Shown: positions 28,522-37,894, numbered from the stretch's first letter. The stretch is 64,000 nt of DNA from Alloalcanivorax venustensis ISO4 (GCF_015356855.1 NZ_ARXR01000009.1:41774-105773), one strand, 5' to 3'. The notes: a model not told the origin generated them from the sequence alone. A program made the numbers and translations.

Positions 28522-29280
28522 TCAGTTGCCGCTGTCCTCAAACAACGTATGCATGTGCTCAAGCAACTCGGGGCCGCCGGGCTTACCGTGGCCGGGGATC
28601 ACCACCTCGGCTTGCGGGTACATTGCCTGTGCATGACGGATCGCTTGCGGCCAATAGCCCAGGTCCGCGTCGGCGGTGTTGCCCAGATTATCGGTGGCCA
28701 GCTCGCGCACCGCGCAGCCGCCGTAGAGGATCTTCTGCTCGGGCAGCCACACCATAATGTTGTCGCGGGCGTGGCCACCGCCGGGGTAGAGCACTTCCAA
28801 ACTGCCGGAACCGGTGGTGCTGCCCGGGGCTTCAATGCCCTTCAACGCGTTAGCTGGCACCGGATTGCCCTCTTCCGCGCTCAGGCGTTGCGTCATCGGG
28901 TGCGACCAGACCGGGATGCCCGCGGCTTCCAGCACCGCCACGCCGCCGGTGCGGTCGCTGTGAAAATGCGTGGACAGCGCCCGGTCCACCGGCAAACCGA
29001 TCTCTTCGTCGATCCAGACCTGCAGCTCTTCGGTGGCCTCGGCGCCCCAGGCGGAATCGAGCAGAACCAGGTGATCGCCTTCGCGCACGATCAACCCGTT
29101 GGAGGGATACAGCACGCCGTCGAAGGTGTTGTAGGAGGTGTGCATCCAGACGCCGGGCTCAAGCTGCTCGACCTGAAGACCCGGGTTGCCGGGCGGAGAA
29201 TGGCGGTGATCGCTTTGGCAGCCGACCGTCAGCAAACCGAGGAGTAACAACCAGGGTGCGTAAAAGGCGTGGTATTTCAT
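28522..29280 (-). CDS. Subclass B1 metallo-beta-lactamase
   Basis: 252 residues from the ATG at 29280. All six zinc ligands of the B1 class are present: H105-F-H107-S-D109 (HFHSDR) and H170 for the first part, then C189 (YGGCAVRE) and H231 (IPGHGKPGG). B1 enzymes hydrolyse nearly all beta-lactams including carbapenems. The N-terminus is a signal peptide; Cys21 after LLTVG could be lipidated, as in NDM, though the lipobox is weak. Activity and spectrum are not proven by sequence. Surroundings show no mobile element, so it looks resident and chromosomal. Confidence 0.9.
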   Translation of the reverse strand: MKYHAFYAPWLLLLGLLTVGCQSDHRHSPPGNPGLQVEQLEPGVWMHTSYNTFDGVLYPSNGLIVREGDHLVLLDSAWGAEATEELQVWIDEEIGLPVDRALSTHFHSDRTGGVAVLEAAGIPVWSHPMTQRLSAEEGNPVPANALKGIEAPGSTTGSGSLEVLYPGGGHARDNIMVWLPEQKILYGGCAVRELATDNLGNTADADLGYWPQAIRHAQAMYPQAEVVIPGHGKPGGPELLEHMHTLFEDSGN

Positions 29281-29394
29281 GCAAGGAATCCGGGGCCAGG
29301 GAGAGGACACCGACAATAAACCGCCAGCGGCGTCCGCGCTATGAACGGCTCGGCAATCCGGGGTCGCCGCGTGTAGGGGACCGGCGTCGCGCTC

Positions 29395-29423
29395 TTGCCC
29401 CTCTGATAAACAGAGCGTATACC
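29395..29423 (+). promoter_or_regulatory. Probable sigma-70 promoter of the carotenoid oxygenase gene
   Basis: TTGCCC (29395-29400) and TATACC (29418-29423) are 17 bases apart. A small palindrome CTCTG/CAGAG lies in the spacer. An SD (AGGAGGG) follows before the ATG at 29447. Confidence 0.6.
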
Positions 29424-29446
29424 TTGGCGTCAGGAGGGCACGTCTT

Positions 29447-30862
29447 ATGGACAATAATCCGGTCCCCGACCATTGCCGGGGCTTCGAGAACCTGGAGCGG
29501 GAAGTCAGCCTGCGCATCGCCAACCGCGAGATTCGCGGCAAGATACCGGACGCCGTGCGGGGCACCTTCTTACGCATCGGGCCAGGCCGCAGTGAACTGG
29601 GCGGACGGACCTTCGGCCACTGGTTCGACGGCGACGGCATGGTGCACGCGCTTACCTTCGACGAACAGGGCGCCCGCTACCGCAACCGTTTCGTACGCAC
29701 GCCCAAATACCGGGCCGAAACCGCCGCCGGCCAGATTAAAAAACGCAGCTTCGGGCACAACGCCCCGGGCGGCATCCTCGCCAACATCGGCCGGCCACCG
29801 GCCAACGCCGCCAACACCAGTATTGTCCAGCATGGCGATCGGCTGCTGGCACAATGGGAAGGCGGCCGCCCCTGGGCCCTGGACCCGCATGACCTGAAGA
29901 CCCTGGGCGAAGCCAGCTTCGGTGGCGGTCTGAAACCGTTCGAGCCCTTCAGCGCCCACGGCCACCATCACCCGGACAGCGGGCGCTACTACAACCATGG
30001 CGTCAGCCTGGGGCGGCACGGCCCGCAAGTGAATCTCTACCAGATCGGCCCCGGCGGGCGCATGGAACGGCGCGGGCGTTTCCCGCTGCCGCGCCTGACG
30101 TTTCTGCACGGCTCCGCCATGTCGAAACGTCACTGGTTGTTCCTGGAGCAGCCGGTGGCCATGACCGGCGTCACCAAGATGATGCTTGGCTTACGTACCG
30201 TCGACCAGTGCATGACCCATAATCCGGCCTGGGGCATGCGCGCCCATGTGATCGACCTGAATTCCCTGGAACGCACTCACACCTTCGAACTTGATCCGTT
30301 CGTGGTGTTCCACTTCGGCAACGCCCGCGAGATCGGCGACGAATTGATCGTGGAACTGGTGCGCTTTCCTGATTTCACCGTCAACCAGGGCCTGCGGGAT
30401 TTCACCCGCCACTATCAAAATGACGCCGGCGAACCAGGACAGCTACGGCTGAATCTACGCACCGGCAAACAGACCTATCGGCCACTGCCGCATCAGGCCG
30501 GCTGCGAGTTTCCCACTTTCGATAACCGCTATCAGGGCGAGCGCAGCCGCGTTCTCTTTAATACCGCGCTCGCCGACCAGGGCGGCTTCTTCAACGCCGT
30601 GCAGAGACTGGACACCGAGAGCGGCCACACCGCCCTGCACAGAATGGGACCGGGGCGCTTCGTTTCCGAAGCGGTCTTCGTGCCTGAGGGTGAAAAAGAG
30701 GGTGACGGCTATTTATGCGCCGCCGTCTACGACGTCAATACGCATTGCAGTGAGATCGTGCTGTTGGACGCCCGTAGCGAGAACCTGGAAGAAGTGGCCG
30801 CGGTGCCGTTGCCGCATCATATTCCCCACGGCTTTCATTGCGGGTGGGTCAGCCCGGGTTAA
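29447..30862 (+). CDS. Carotenoid cleavage oxygenase family protein (RPE65/CCD)
   Basis: 471 residues with a strong SD (AGGAGGG). The seven-bladed propeller family is recognised from GTFLRIGPGRSE, the first iron-His segment SAHGHHHPDSG, FLHGSAMSKRH, VVFHFGNAREIGDELIVELVR and the final IPHGFHCGWVSPG. These supply the four His iron ligands. Family members cleave carotenoids, stilbenes or lignin-derived double bonds; in a heterotroph without visible carotenoid genes nearby a stilbenoid or retinoid-like substrate is equally possible. Confidence 0.88.
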   Translation: MDNNPVPDHCRGFENLEREVSLRIANREIRGKIPDAVRGTFLRIGPGRSELGGRTFGHWFDGDGMVHALTFDEQGARYRNRFVRTPKYRAETAAGQIKKRSFGHNAPGGILANIGRPPANAANTSIVQHGDRLLAQWEGGRPWALDPHDLKTLGEASFGGGLKPFEPFSAHGHHHPDSGRYYNHGVSLGRHGPQVNLYQIGPGGRMERRGRFPLPRLTFLHGSAMSKRHWLFLEQPVAMTGVTKMMLGLRTVDQCMTHNPAWGMRAHVIDLNSLERTHTFELDPFVVFHFGNAREIGDELIVELVRFPDFTVNQGLRDFTRHYQNDAGEPGQLRLNLRTGKQTYRPLPHQAGCEFPTFDNRYQGERSRVLFNTALADQGGFFNAVQRLDTESGHTALHRMGPGRFVSEAVFVPEGEKEGDGYLCAAVYDVNTHCSEIVLLDARSENLEEVAAVPLPHHIPHGFHCGWVSPG

Positions 30863-30888
30863 AGCGCGGCCGCCGGTCCCGGTGAAGG

Positions 30889-31707
30889 TCACCCGCAACG
30901 CATGACCCGCACATTGTTGCGGTTGCGGCTGTAAGACGGCGGCTGGCCGAACCAGCGCTGGTAGGTGCGGGACAGATGCGCCGAATCGGTGAAGCCGGCC
31001 GCGTGGGCAATCTCGGTGATGCTGCGTTTAGAGTGCAGCAGATGGAACACGCGCTGCAGTTTTTGCCAGGATTTATAGTCACGCAATGACATCCCGAACA
31101 CGTCGCTCATCAGACGCGACGCCCAGAAATACGACGTGCCCAGCTCCCGGGCCAGATCGGTCAGCGTCAGGTCCCGGCCGCTCTCCAGCAGTTCACGTAT
31201 CAGCGGTTCTCTGGAATCCGGCTGGGACTGAGGCGTCAGATGCCGGAACGGAACGCACAGCGCCTGCTCATAGATTTCCGGCGCCAGAGCCGGCGCCAGA
31301 CGGCCTTGATAGAGGGCCTCCAGCGGGGCGTCGATATCCTTGAAAAAGTCGCGCTCGAGCGGTGCAACTCCACCCCGCGCCAACGCCCTGAAACCGGCGT
31401 ACCGGGGCGAACCGGGCGTGATATGGAAACACACCACCGGCACATCACGGGCGCACAGGCCGCGCGCCAGGAACGGCGGTATCACCGCCGCTCGGGTCCA
31501 CAGCGCCTTGCCTTTAAAAGTGATGCGGAACGGCGCCGCGCCGACCGACACAATCAAGGCCGCGGAAGGCGGCCGGGTTTCTTCACTGACGATCGACGCG
31601 GCGGTGTAAATAAACCCCGAGCAGCCCACAATGTAGACGTTGTCTATCGGGTGGTCCGCCGCGCTGGCCGGCAATGCGGTTTCTTGTTCTTGGTACTTTA
31701 AACCCAT
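30889..31707 (-). CDS. AraC-family transcriptional regulator
   Basis: 272 residues, SD GGCAGGAGAG. The C-terminal double helix-turn-helix is at residues about 170-265 (LTLTDLARELGTSYFWASRL, then SITEIAHAAGFTDSAHLSRT). The N-terminal domain is of the small cupin-like type. It is divergent from the first esterase gene, with an inverted repeat (31817-31841) between them, so it may control the esterases. Confidence 0.85.
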   Translation of the reverse strand: MGLKYQEQETALPASAADHPIDNVYIVGCSGFIYTAASIVSEETRPPSAALIVSVGAAPFRITFKGKALWTRAAVIPPFLARGLCARDVPVVCFHITPGSPRYAGFRALARGGVAPLERDFFKDIDAPLEALYQGRLAPALAPEIYEQALCVPFRHLTPQSQPDSREPLIRELLESGRDLTLTDLARELGTSYFWASRLMSDVFGMSLRDYKSWQKLQRVFHLLHSKRSITEIAHAAGFTDSAHLSRTYQRWFGQPPSYSRNRNNVRVMRCG

Positions 31708-31816
31708 GGGATCTCTCCTGCCCTAGGTGGCGCACTCAATAAACGGCGCCAAGACACAGCTCCCCCTTTTTACCAACCCCGATCATAGCCCAGCGCGTCG
31801 ATGGCCGGGCTTGTAC

Positions 31817-31841
31817 GTTTTTGCGCTGGTGCGGCAAAAAC
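31817..31841. promoter_or_regulatory. Inverted repeat between the AraC gene and the esterase gene
   Basis: GTTTTTGC (31817-31824) and GCAAAAAC (31834-31841) are perfect 8-base arms with a 9-base spacer. The right arm touches a possible -35 (TTCAAT, 31843-31848) that is 16 bases from TATAAC (31865-31870). This would place a regulator at the edge of the esterase promoter. Confidence 0.55.
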
Positions 31842-31919
31842 ATTCAATACTTCACTCCCGACTCTATAACACCCTGAAAACACAAATTTCAGAATAAAAA
31901 CACCTCGGGAGAACAACTT

Positions 31920-33920
31920 ATGAAAAAACGTGACAGCGCTCACGGCCCGCGCAACCGGTTGACTGCTTCAGTGGCGCTGCTGTGCCTATCGCTGGCCGGG
32001 TGCGGCGGCTCTTCGTCGTCGGACCCTGAACCAGGCCAGGTGTCTCGCACCGGCATCTTCGGCAGCACCGCGGTGTCCGGGCTGCACTACCGAAGCGGCG
32101 ACGCGCCGGCAGGCCTTACCGATGAGCGCGGCGGCTTCCGCTATACCGGCAACCAGGAGGTCGCGTTCTCCATCGGCGAACTGGCATTCGGTTCGGCACC
32201 GGGCGCGGCAAACGTCAACGTACTGGGGGTCAGCGGTGAGTCCGCGTCCGCCAGCGACCCCGGCGTCCTCAACAGGCTGATACTACTACAAACGCTGGAC
32301 GCGGACGGCGACCTGAACAACGGCATCCAGCTCACCGAACAGATTCGGGACGCCGTCTCCGCTAACGCCGCCAATCTGGACTTCGACCAGCCCACCGCCG
32401 ATTTCACCACCGCGCTGGAAAACCTGGTCGCCGACCTGGACAACGCCGGCGCGTTTTCGGACACGGACCCGAGGGCCCGCACCCTGACCGACGCCGCCGA
32501 CGCCCTGGAGCAGTTCGACCGCGCCAGCAGCCCGCGCCGGATCGTGGACACGGCGGACGGGCGCCTGAGCGGCTTCGAAGCGGACGACAACACCTGGCAA
32601 TTTCTCGGCATTCCCTACGCGCAGCCGCCGCTCGGCGATCTGAGATGGCGCGCGCCGCAACCGTTAGAACCCTGGGACGACGTTCGCGACGCCACCGCCT
32701 GGAGCGACCAGGCGGCCCAGAACGCCGCCCTGGAACGGTTCGGCGAAGGCGGCATGAGCGAGGACTCGCTGTATCTGAACGTGACCGCCCCCAAGAACGC
32801 CGACGGCCTGCCGGTGATGGTGTGGTTCCACGGCGGCGGCTTTACCGCGCTGACCAGCAACACCAAACCCTTCAACAACCCGAAAGCGGTGGCCAGCAAG
32901 GGCGTGGTGCAGGTGTCGGTGAACCACCGGCTGGGCCCGTTCGGCTACATCGCCCACCCAGGCCTCAGCGCGGAAAGCGGCTACAACGGCTCTGGCAACT
33001 ACGGCCAGATGGACCTGATCGCCGCGCTGGAGTGGGTGCAGGACAACATCGCCGCGTTCGGCGGTGACCCGGACAACGTGACCATTTTCGGTGAGTCCGG
33101 TGGCGGCCGTAAGGTGCTGTCGCTGATGGCTTCACCGGAAGCCGCGGGCCTGTTCCACCGGGCCATCAGCCAGAGTGGCACCCTGATTCCGGATACCCGC
33201 AGCCTGGTAGCCGCCGAAACCATCGGCAGCGAGCTGCAAACCAATCTCGGTGCCGCCTCGCTCACGGAAATGCGCGAGAAAAGCTGGCAGGACGTGGTGG
33301 CCGCCGCCGCGACCCTGGTGCCCTACACCAACGTGGACAACCACTATCTGCCCTACACCGAACGGGTCGCCTTCGAATCCGGCAACCAGAACGATGTGCC
33401 GTTCATGTTCAGCATTAACGCCAACGACACCCCGGACCCGACCAACACGGCGATCAATGTGTTTCCGTGGATGGCGCCGTTGTGCTCGGCCAACCACTAC
33501 GCCACCTACTTCACCCATCAACCCGCCGGCTGGAAAGCCCAGGGCGTCGAGGCCTACCACGCCGCCGAACTGGCCTATGTGTTCAACATGCCGGAAAGCG
33601 TGATCACCCATTACCTGCTCGGCCTGGTGATCGACCCGGCCACCGGCGATTCGCTGGAGATCGGCGACCTGAACGGCAACGGCGTGACCGGCTCCCAGGG
33701 CGATCCGGCGGACATTTTTGCCTCCGCCGGTTTCGACGCCACCGACCAACAGGTGATCGACCGCATGCTCACTATCTGGACCAATTTCGCCAAGACCGGC
33801 GACCCCAGCATCGACGGCGAGATCGACTACCCGCTCTACGACGCGGCCACCGAAAGCTATGTCGAAATCAGCGACACCGCCGAGGTGAAGGCGGGTCTGG
33901 GTAACGTCCTGAACGACTAA
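31920..33920 (+). CDS. Type-B carboxylesterase lipoprotein, copy 1
   Basis: 666 residues. A lipobox LAGC places the lipidated Cys at 28. Residues about 40-200 form an extra N-terminal domain (TGIFGSTAVSGLHYRSG, then LLQTLDADGDLNNGIQ) seen in some bacterial surface proteins. The carboxylesterase type-B domain starts near 215 and includes GIPYAQPPLGDLRWRAPQP, EDSLYLNVTAP, the nucleophile S393 in GESGG, and H547 in YHAAELAYVF. The protein should hydrolyse esters at the cell surface. A closely similar gene follows 40 bases downstream. Confidence 0.87.
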   Translation: MKKRDSAHGPRNRLTASVALLCLSLAGCGGSSSSDPEPGQVSRTGIFGSTAVSGLHYRSGDAPAGLTDERGGFRYTGNQEVAFSIGELAFGSAPGAANVNVLGVSGESASASDPGVLNRLILLQTLDADGDLNNGIQLTEQIRDAVSANAANLDFDQPTADFTTALENLVADLDNAGAFSDTDPRARTLTDAADALEQFDRASSPRRIVDTADGRLSGFEADDNTWQFLGIPYAQPPLGDLRWRAPQPLEPWDDVRDATAWSDQAAQNAALERFGEGGMSEDSLYLNVTAPKNADGLPVMVWFHGGGFTALTSNTKPFNNPKAVASKGVVQVSVNHRLGPFGYIAHPGLSAESGYNGSGNYGQMDLIAALEWVQDNIAAFGGDPDNVTIFGESGGGRKVLSLMASPEAAGLFHRAISQSGTLIPDTRSLVAAETIGSELQTNLGAASLTEMREKSWQDVVAAAATLVPYTNVDNHYLPYTERVAFESGNQNDVPFMFSINANDTPDPTNTAINVFPWMAPLCSANHYATYFTHQPAGWKAQGVEAYHAAELAYVFNMPESVITHYLLGLVIDPATGDSLEIGDLNGNGVTGSQGDPADIFASAGFDATDQQVIDRMLTIWTNFAKTGDPSIDGEIDYPLYDAATESYVEISDTAEVKAGLGNVLND

Positions 33921-33960
33921 CACCAACAACAAACATTGAGAACAACAAAGGGAGAGCACC

Positions 33961-36000
33961 ATGACACACCCAAAACGACACGGCGCCCGGCCGGCCTGGC
34001 TGGCCGCCGCCGTCACGCCCCTGATGCTGGCGCTGGTCGCCTGCGGCGGCGACAGCGACAATGACCACGGCGGTTCCGCCGGCCCGACCCTGCGCACCGG
34101 CACCTTCGTGGACAGCCCGGTGGCCGGGCTCGACTACGCCGGCACCGACGGTGCCGCCGGCGTCACCAACGACGCCGGCCAGTTCCAATACCAGGACGGC
34201 GAAACCCTCACCTTCTCCATCGGCGATCTGCCGCTGGGCAGTGCGGAGGGCGCCCGGCAACTGACGCCGCTGACGATCACCGAGGGCGCCGACACCGCCG
34301 AGGACGACCGCGTCAGCAACAAGCTGGTTTTGCTTCAAACGCTGGATCAGGACGGCGATCTCAACAACGGCATCCAGATCACCGAGGCCATTGGCGTCCT
34401 GGTGTCCGAGAACGCCGCGGGCATCGATTTCGACCAGCCCTCGGACAGCTTCCGCACCAGTCTGGCGCCGCTAATGACGGCCCTGGAGACCAGCGAGCTG
34501 TTCACCGACACTGACCCGCGACCACGCCAGGTCCGTGAGGCGGCCGACGCGCTGGCGCACTTCAGCCGGTCCACCGGCGCACGCGCGGTGGTCAGCACCA
34601 CCGGCGGCGAACTGCGCGGCTTCGAAGCCAACGACACGACCTGGCAATTCCTGGGCATCCCCTACGCCAAGCCGCCACTGGGCGAGCTGCGCTGGCGCCC
34701 GCCGGTGGCGCCGGAGCCCTGGAGCGGTGTGCGTGACGCGGTGGAGTGGGCGGACCAGTCCGCCCAGGACCGGGCGCTGGAAAGCATCAACGAAGGCGGC
34801 ATGAGTGAAGACTCGCTGTACCTCAACGTGACCGCACCCAAGGACGCCGACAACCTGCCGGTGATGGTCTGGTTCCATGGCGGTTCGTTCGCGATCCTGT
34901 CCGCCAATTCCGAGCAGTACAACAACCCGGACAGCCTCACCACCAAGGGCGTGGTGCTGGTCACCGTCAACCACCGGCTGGGCCCGTTCGGCTACATCGC
35001 CCACCCGGAACTCAGCGAGGAAAGCGGCTACGGCGGCTCCGGCAACTACGGGCAGATGGACCTGGTGATGGCCCTGGAATGGGTCCGGGACAACATCGCC
35101 GCCTTCGGCGGCAACGCCGACAACGTGACGATCTTCGGCCAGTCCGGCGGCGGCGGCAAAACCTACTCGCTGATGAACTCGCCGCAGGCCACCGGCCTGT
35201 TCCACAAGGCCATCGTGATGAGCGGCTTCGCGCCCATGGACATCGACAGCGTGCCGGCGGACTCCCTGGCGGAATCGGAAGCCATCGGCACCGCCCTGTT
35301 CGACCGGGTCGGCGTGGACTCCCTGGAAGAGGCCCGGCAACTGCCCTGGACCGCCTTCACCGACGCCGACGCGGAGAATAACATTCCGCGCCAGACCTAC
35401 CGGCCCAACGCGGACTATTACTACCAGCCGAAAACCTACTACCAGAACGTGCTCGATGGCATGCCCAGCGACGTGCCGCTGATGGCCGGCGTCACCGCCG
35501 GCGACTACACCAGCCTGCGCGGCGCCCTGCCAGTGTGGCTGGAACAGCGTTCCCAGGATTACCAGTCCGACCAGTACGTTTACAAGTTCACCCGGGTACC
35601 GGAAGGCTGGGAAGCCCTTGGCCTGCAGAGCTGCCACGGCTGCGAACTGCCCTACCTGTTCAATCATCCCACCGGGCTGGTGCAGAACTTCCTGCTCGGC
35701 CTGGTGCTGACGCCGGAAGGCACGCGGCCGGAGATCGGCGACCTGAACGGCAACGGCGTGACCGGCAGCGCCGGCGACCCGCAGGACATCTTCCTGTCCA
35801 TGCAGTACGGCGCCGACGACGCCACCGTCAGCGAGCTGATGATGACGATGTGGACCAACTTCGCGAAGACCGGCGACCCCAGCCCGTCCAGCCTGCAATG
35901 GCCGGCCTACACCGAGGCCAACGACACCTACCTGGAGATCCGCCAGGATACGGAAGCCTCGGTGGAAACCGGCGTCGACGCGGCCATGGGACTGGATTAG
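33961..36000 (+). CDS. Type-B carboxylesterase lipoprotein, copy 2
   Basis: 679 residues with the same design as the preceding gene: lipobox LVAC (Cys28), the N-terminal TFVDSPVAGLDYAGTDG domain, then the esterase domain with EDSLYLNVTAP, S395 in GQSGG and H559 in CHGCELPYLF. The nucleophile elbow has Gln where copy 1 has Glu. Long identical stretches (for example NHRLGPFGYIAHP) indicate tandem duplication followed by divergence. SD GGGAG. The stop overlaps the convergent HigA-like stop by four bases. Confidence 0.87.
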   Translation: MTHPKRHGARPAWLAAAVTPLMLALVACGGDSDNDHGGSAGPTLRTGTFVDSPVAGLDYAGTDGAAGVTNDAGQFQYQDGETLTFSIGDLPLGSAEGARQLTPLTITEGADTAEDDRVSNKLVLLQTLDQDGDLNNGIQITEAIGVLVSENAAGIDFDQPSDSFRTSLAPLMTALETSELFTDTDPRPRQVREAADALAHFSRSTGARAVVSTTGGELRGFEANDTTWQFLGIPYAKPPLGELRWRPPVAPEPWSGVRDAVEWADQSAQDRALESINEGGMSEDSLYLNVTAPKDADNLPVMVWFHGGSFAILSANSEQYNNPDSLTTKGVVLVTVNHRLGPFGYIAHPELSEESGYGGSGNYGQMDLVMALEWVRDNIAAFGGNADNVTIFGQSGGGGKTYSLMNSPQATGLFHKAIVMSGFAPMDIDSVPADSLAESEAIGTALFDRVGVDSLEEARQLPWTAFTDADAENNIPRQTYRPNADYYYQPKTYYQNVLDGMPSDVPLMAGVTAGDYTSLRGALPVWLEQRSQDYQSDQYVYKFTRVPEGWEALGLQSCHGCELPYLFNHPTGLVQNFLLGLVLTPEGTRPEIGDLNGNGVTGSAGDPQDIFLSMQYGADDATVSELMMTMWTNFAKTGDPSPSSLQWPAYTEANDTYLEIRQDTEASVETGVDAAMGLD

Positions 36001-36308
36001 AGACGCGCCAGGCGCTCCAGAGTGTCTGGGTATTGTTGGATAAGACGGAGCAGGATAGCGGCCTGGGCGTTCGGCCTGGCCCGCCCCTGCTCCCAGTTTT
36101 CCAGCGTACGGGGGTTGGTGCGCAGGTAAGTCGCGAACACGCCCCGCGACAGGCCCAGCTTCTCGCGCAGCGCCAACAGCTCCTGCGCATCGAAGCCGGC
36201 CACCGGCGCCCAGCGCGCGGGCTGGTCGCGCAGGGTGAGTTTCCCGTGGCGCTCGGCTTCAAGCTCCGCGAAGCCCTCTTTCAGTTCGGCAAACAGATCC
36301 CGTTTCAT
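35997..36308 (-). CDS. HigA/NadS-like XRE antitoxin
   Basis: 103 residues. The C-terminal helix-turn-helix is ALREKLGLSRGVFATYL followed by TNPRTLENWEQGRARPN, the arrangement of antitoxins paired with RelE-like HigB toxins. Its ATG overlaps the toxin stop as ATGA, so the order is toxin then antitoxin, as in higBA. It should neutralise the toxin and repress the promoter at 36652-36670. Confidence 0.85.
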   Translation of the reverse strand: MKRDLFAELKEGFAELEAERHGKLTLRDQPARWAPVAGFDAQELLALREKLGLSRGVFATYLRTNPRTLENWEQGRARPNAQAAILLRLIQQYPDTLERLARL

Positions 36309-36649
36309 AAGCCTCTCCTGGCCTCTGTTTCTACCTGCAGCATCCTCTTCAACGCGGTTCGTTGCTCTGCGGTCAGATCACTCGCTTCGTTTTTACCGTA
36401 GAGAGTGAACAGCCAGAACTGGCCGCCACCGCGCCACCAATAATAAATAACCCGCAAGCCCCCGCGCTTGCCCTTACCCCGGCGCTCATCGGCGAAGCGC
36501 AGCTTACGAAGCCCGCCTGTCCCGCGCATCAGGGCGCCCGCCTCCGGGCGCGACATCAATAGCTGCTGCAACAACCGATAGGCGTCATCGTCCAGGTACA
36601 AGGGGCGATGGCGGCGAAACGGCGCGAGTTCCACGAACACAGCATCCAT
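36305..36649 (-). CDS. RelE/HigB-like toxin
   Basis: 114 residues. The family pattern is GGLRKLRFADERRGKGKRGGLRVIYYWW followed by FWLFTLYGKNEASDLT, typical of HigB/RelE-type ribosome-dependent mRNA interferases. The basic Arg/Lys stretch would carry the RNA-binding and catalytic residues. It is cotranscribed with the antitoxin. No SD is evident; the start is close to the promoter. Confidence 0.83.
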   Translation of the reverse strand: MDAVFVELAPFRRHRPLYLDDDAYRLLQQLLMSRPEAGALMRGTGGLRKLRFADERRGKGKRGGLRVIYYWWRGGGQFWLFTLYGKNEASDLTAEQRTALKRMLQVETEARRGL

Positions 36650-36651
36650 AC

Positions 36652-36670
36652 TGTACGCTACCTGCGTATA
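36652..36670 (-). promoter_or_regulatory. Operator of the HigBA-like pair
   Basis: TGTACGC (36652-36658) and GCGTATA (36664-36670) are inverted arms matching at 6 of 7 positions around TACCT, immediately upstream of the toxin ATG (36649). This is the expected place for autorepression by the antitoxin. Confidence 0.6.
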
Positions 36671-36799
36671 AATTGAAAGAACGGCTTATCAGCCCTCCAC
36701 ACACTGTAGAGCGACAAAATCCCTAGGGATGTCGGCAACACATGGAATCTGCTGTGAGAGCTTTGCTCGCTGGCAGGTAAGCGTTTGTTCGGTGTGACA

Positions 36800-36813
36800 G
36801 GGCCCGAAGGCCC
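36800..36813 (-). terminator. Short UUCG-type hairpin after the epimerase gene
   Basis: On the minus strand GGGCC, TTCG loop, GGCCC form a very stable mini-hairpin 23 bases past the stop at 36836. There is no U-run, so terminator function is uncertain. Confidence 0.35.
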
Positions 36814-36835
36814 CGCGAGGAGACAGCGGACGGCG

Positions 36836-37894
36836 TTATTTCTTCAGGCGACCGCTGTCCACCAATTGCTGGAAGAATTCGTTCAGGGATTCATCTAAGG
36901 GGCGGTACTGGATGCCGAGTTGTTCACGGCTGCGGCTGTTATCGGCGCGCCACGGCAGGTTGACGTTGCGGCTGACGAATTTGCGGGTGAGGGTTTTGTT
37001 CACCACCGGGCCCACCAGCCATACCGCCGCCTTGGGCAGGGCGCGCTTGGGGATCGGGTAGTTTCTGCCGAAGCGGCGGCGCAGCACGGCGGCCATTTCG
37101 GGGAAGTCGGTGTTATGGCCGGAGAGGATATAGCGGCCATTGGCTTCGGGCAGCCAGGCGGCGCGCAGGTGCGCCTCGGCCACTTCACGCACGTCCACCA
37201 CGCCGATGCCCACATCGGGCACGCCGGGGCGCGCGGTGCCGTCGCCGAATTGACACAGAATATCGAAACTTTCGGAGGTGGCGTTCGGGTTGATGCCCGG
37301 CCCCACCACCAGGGACGGATTGATGGTGACCAGATCCCAGCGGTCCTGAGCATCGGCGATCTTCCAGGCCTCTTTCTCCGCCATCGTCTTGGAGTAGGCG
37401 TAGGGCTGGTGATCCAGCGACGAGCTGGTGTTCCAGTCCGCTTCCGTGAAGACGCCGCCGGCGGTGTGTTTCAGATCCGCGTTGTCCCCGTAGATCGCCG
37501 CGCAGCTGCTGGTCAGCACCACCCGTTTCACGGACGGTGTCTCGTTGACGGTTTCCAACACGTTGCGGGTGCCCAGCTGCGCCGGTTCCACCAGCTCCTT
37601 TTGCGGGTCCTTCACCGTGGTGGTGAACGGCGACGCGGTGTGAAACACCACCGAACAGCCGGCCATGGCCTCCGCGTAGGAGCCGGGGGAGAGCAGGTCC
37701 GCCTTGAAGTAGCGGATACTGCCCGGCGTCTTTTCCGCGATGGCGTTCAGATACTGAAGCTTGCGGCTGTCGTCCGGGTCGCGCACCGCCGCGTGCACGG
37801 TAACGCCCTCTTCCAGCAAACGCTCCACCAGACGGCCGGCCACGTAGCCGGTGGCGCCGGTGACCATCACCGGCGTGCTCGTATCGATTTGCAT
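36836..37894 (-). CDS. NAD(P)-dependent epimerase / dihydroflavonol-reductase-like SDR
   Basis: 352 residues from the ATG at 37894 (SD AAAGGGGCAG); an in-frame ATG at 37927 lacks an SD. This is an extended SDR: VTGATGYVAGRLVERLLEEG binds the cofactor and YAYSKTMAEKEAW holds the Tyr-x3-Lys pair. It resembles cinnamyl-CoA/dihydroflavonol reductases acting on aldehydes or ketones. Substrate is unknown. Downstream on the same strand no further gene follows within 180 bases. Confidence 0.85.
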   Translation of the reverse strand: MQIDTSTPVMVTGATGYVAGRLVERLLEEGVTVHAAVRDPDDSRKLQYLNAIAEKTPGSIRYFKADLLSPGSYAEAMAGCSVVFHTASPFTTTVKDPQKELVEPAQLGTRNVLETVNETPSVKRVVLTSSCAAIYGDNADLKHTAGGVFTEADWNTSSSLDHQPYAYSKTMAEKEAWKIADAQDRWDLVTINPSLVVGPGINPNATSESFDILCQFGDGTARPGVPDVGIGVVDVREVAEAHLRAAWLPEANGRYILSGHNTDFPEMAAVLRRRFGRNYPIPKRALPKAAVWLVGPVVNKTLTRKFVSRNVNLPWRADNSRSREQLGIQYRPLDESLNEFFQQLVDSGRLKK

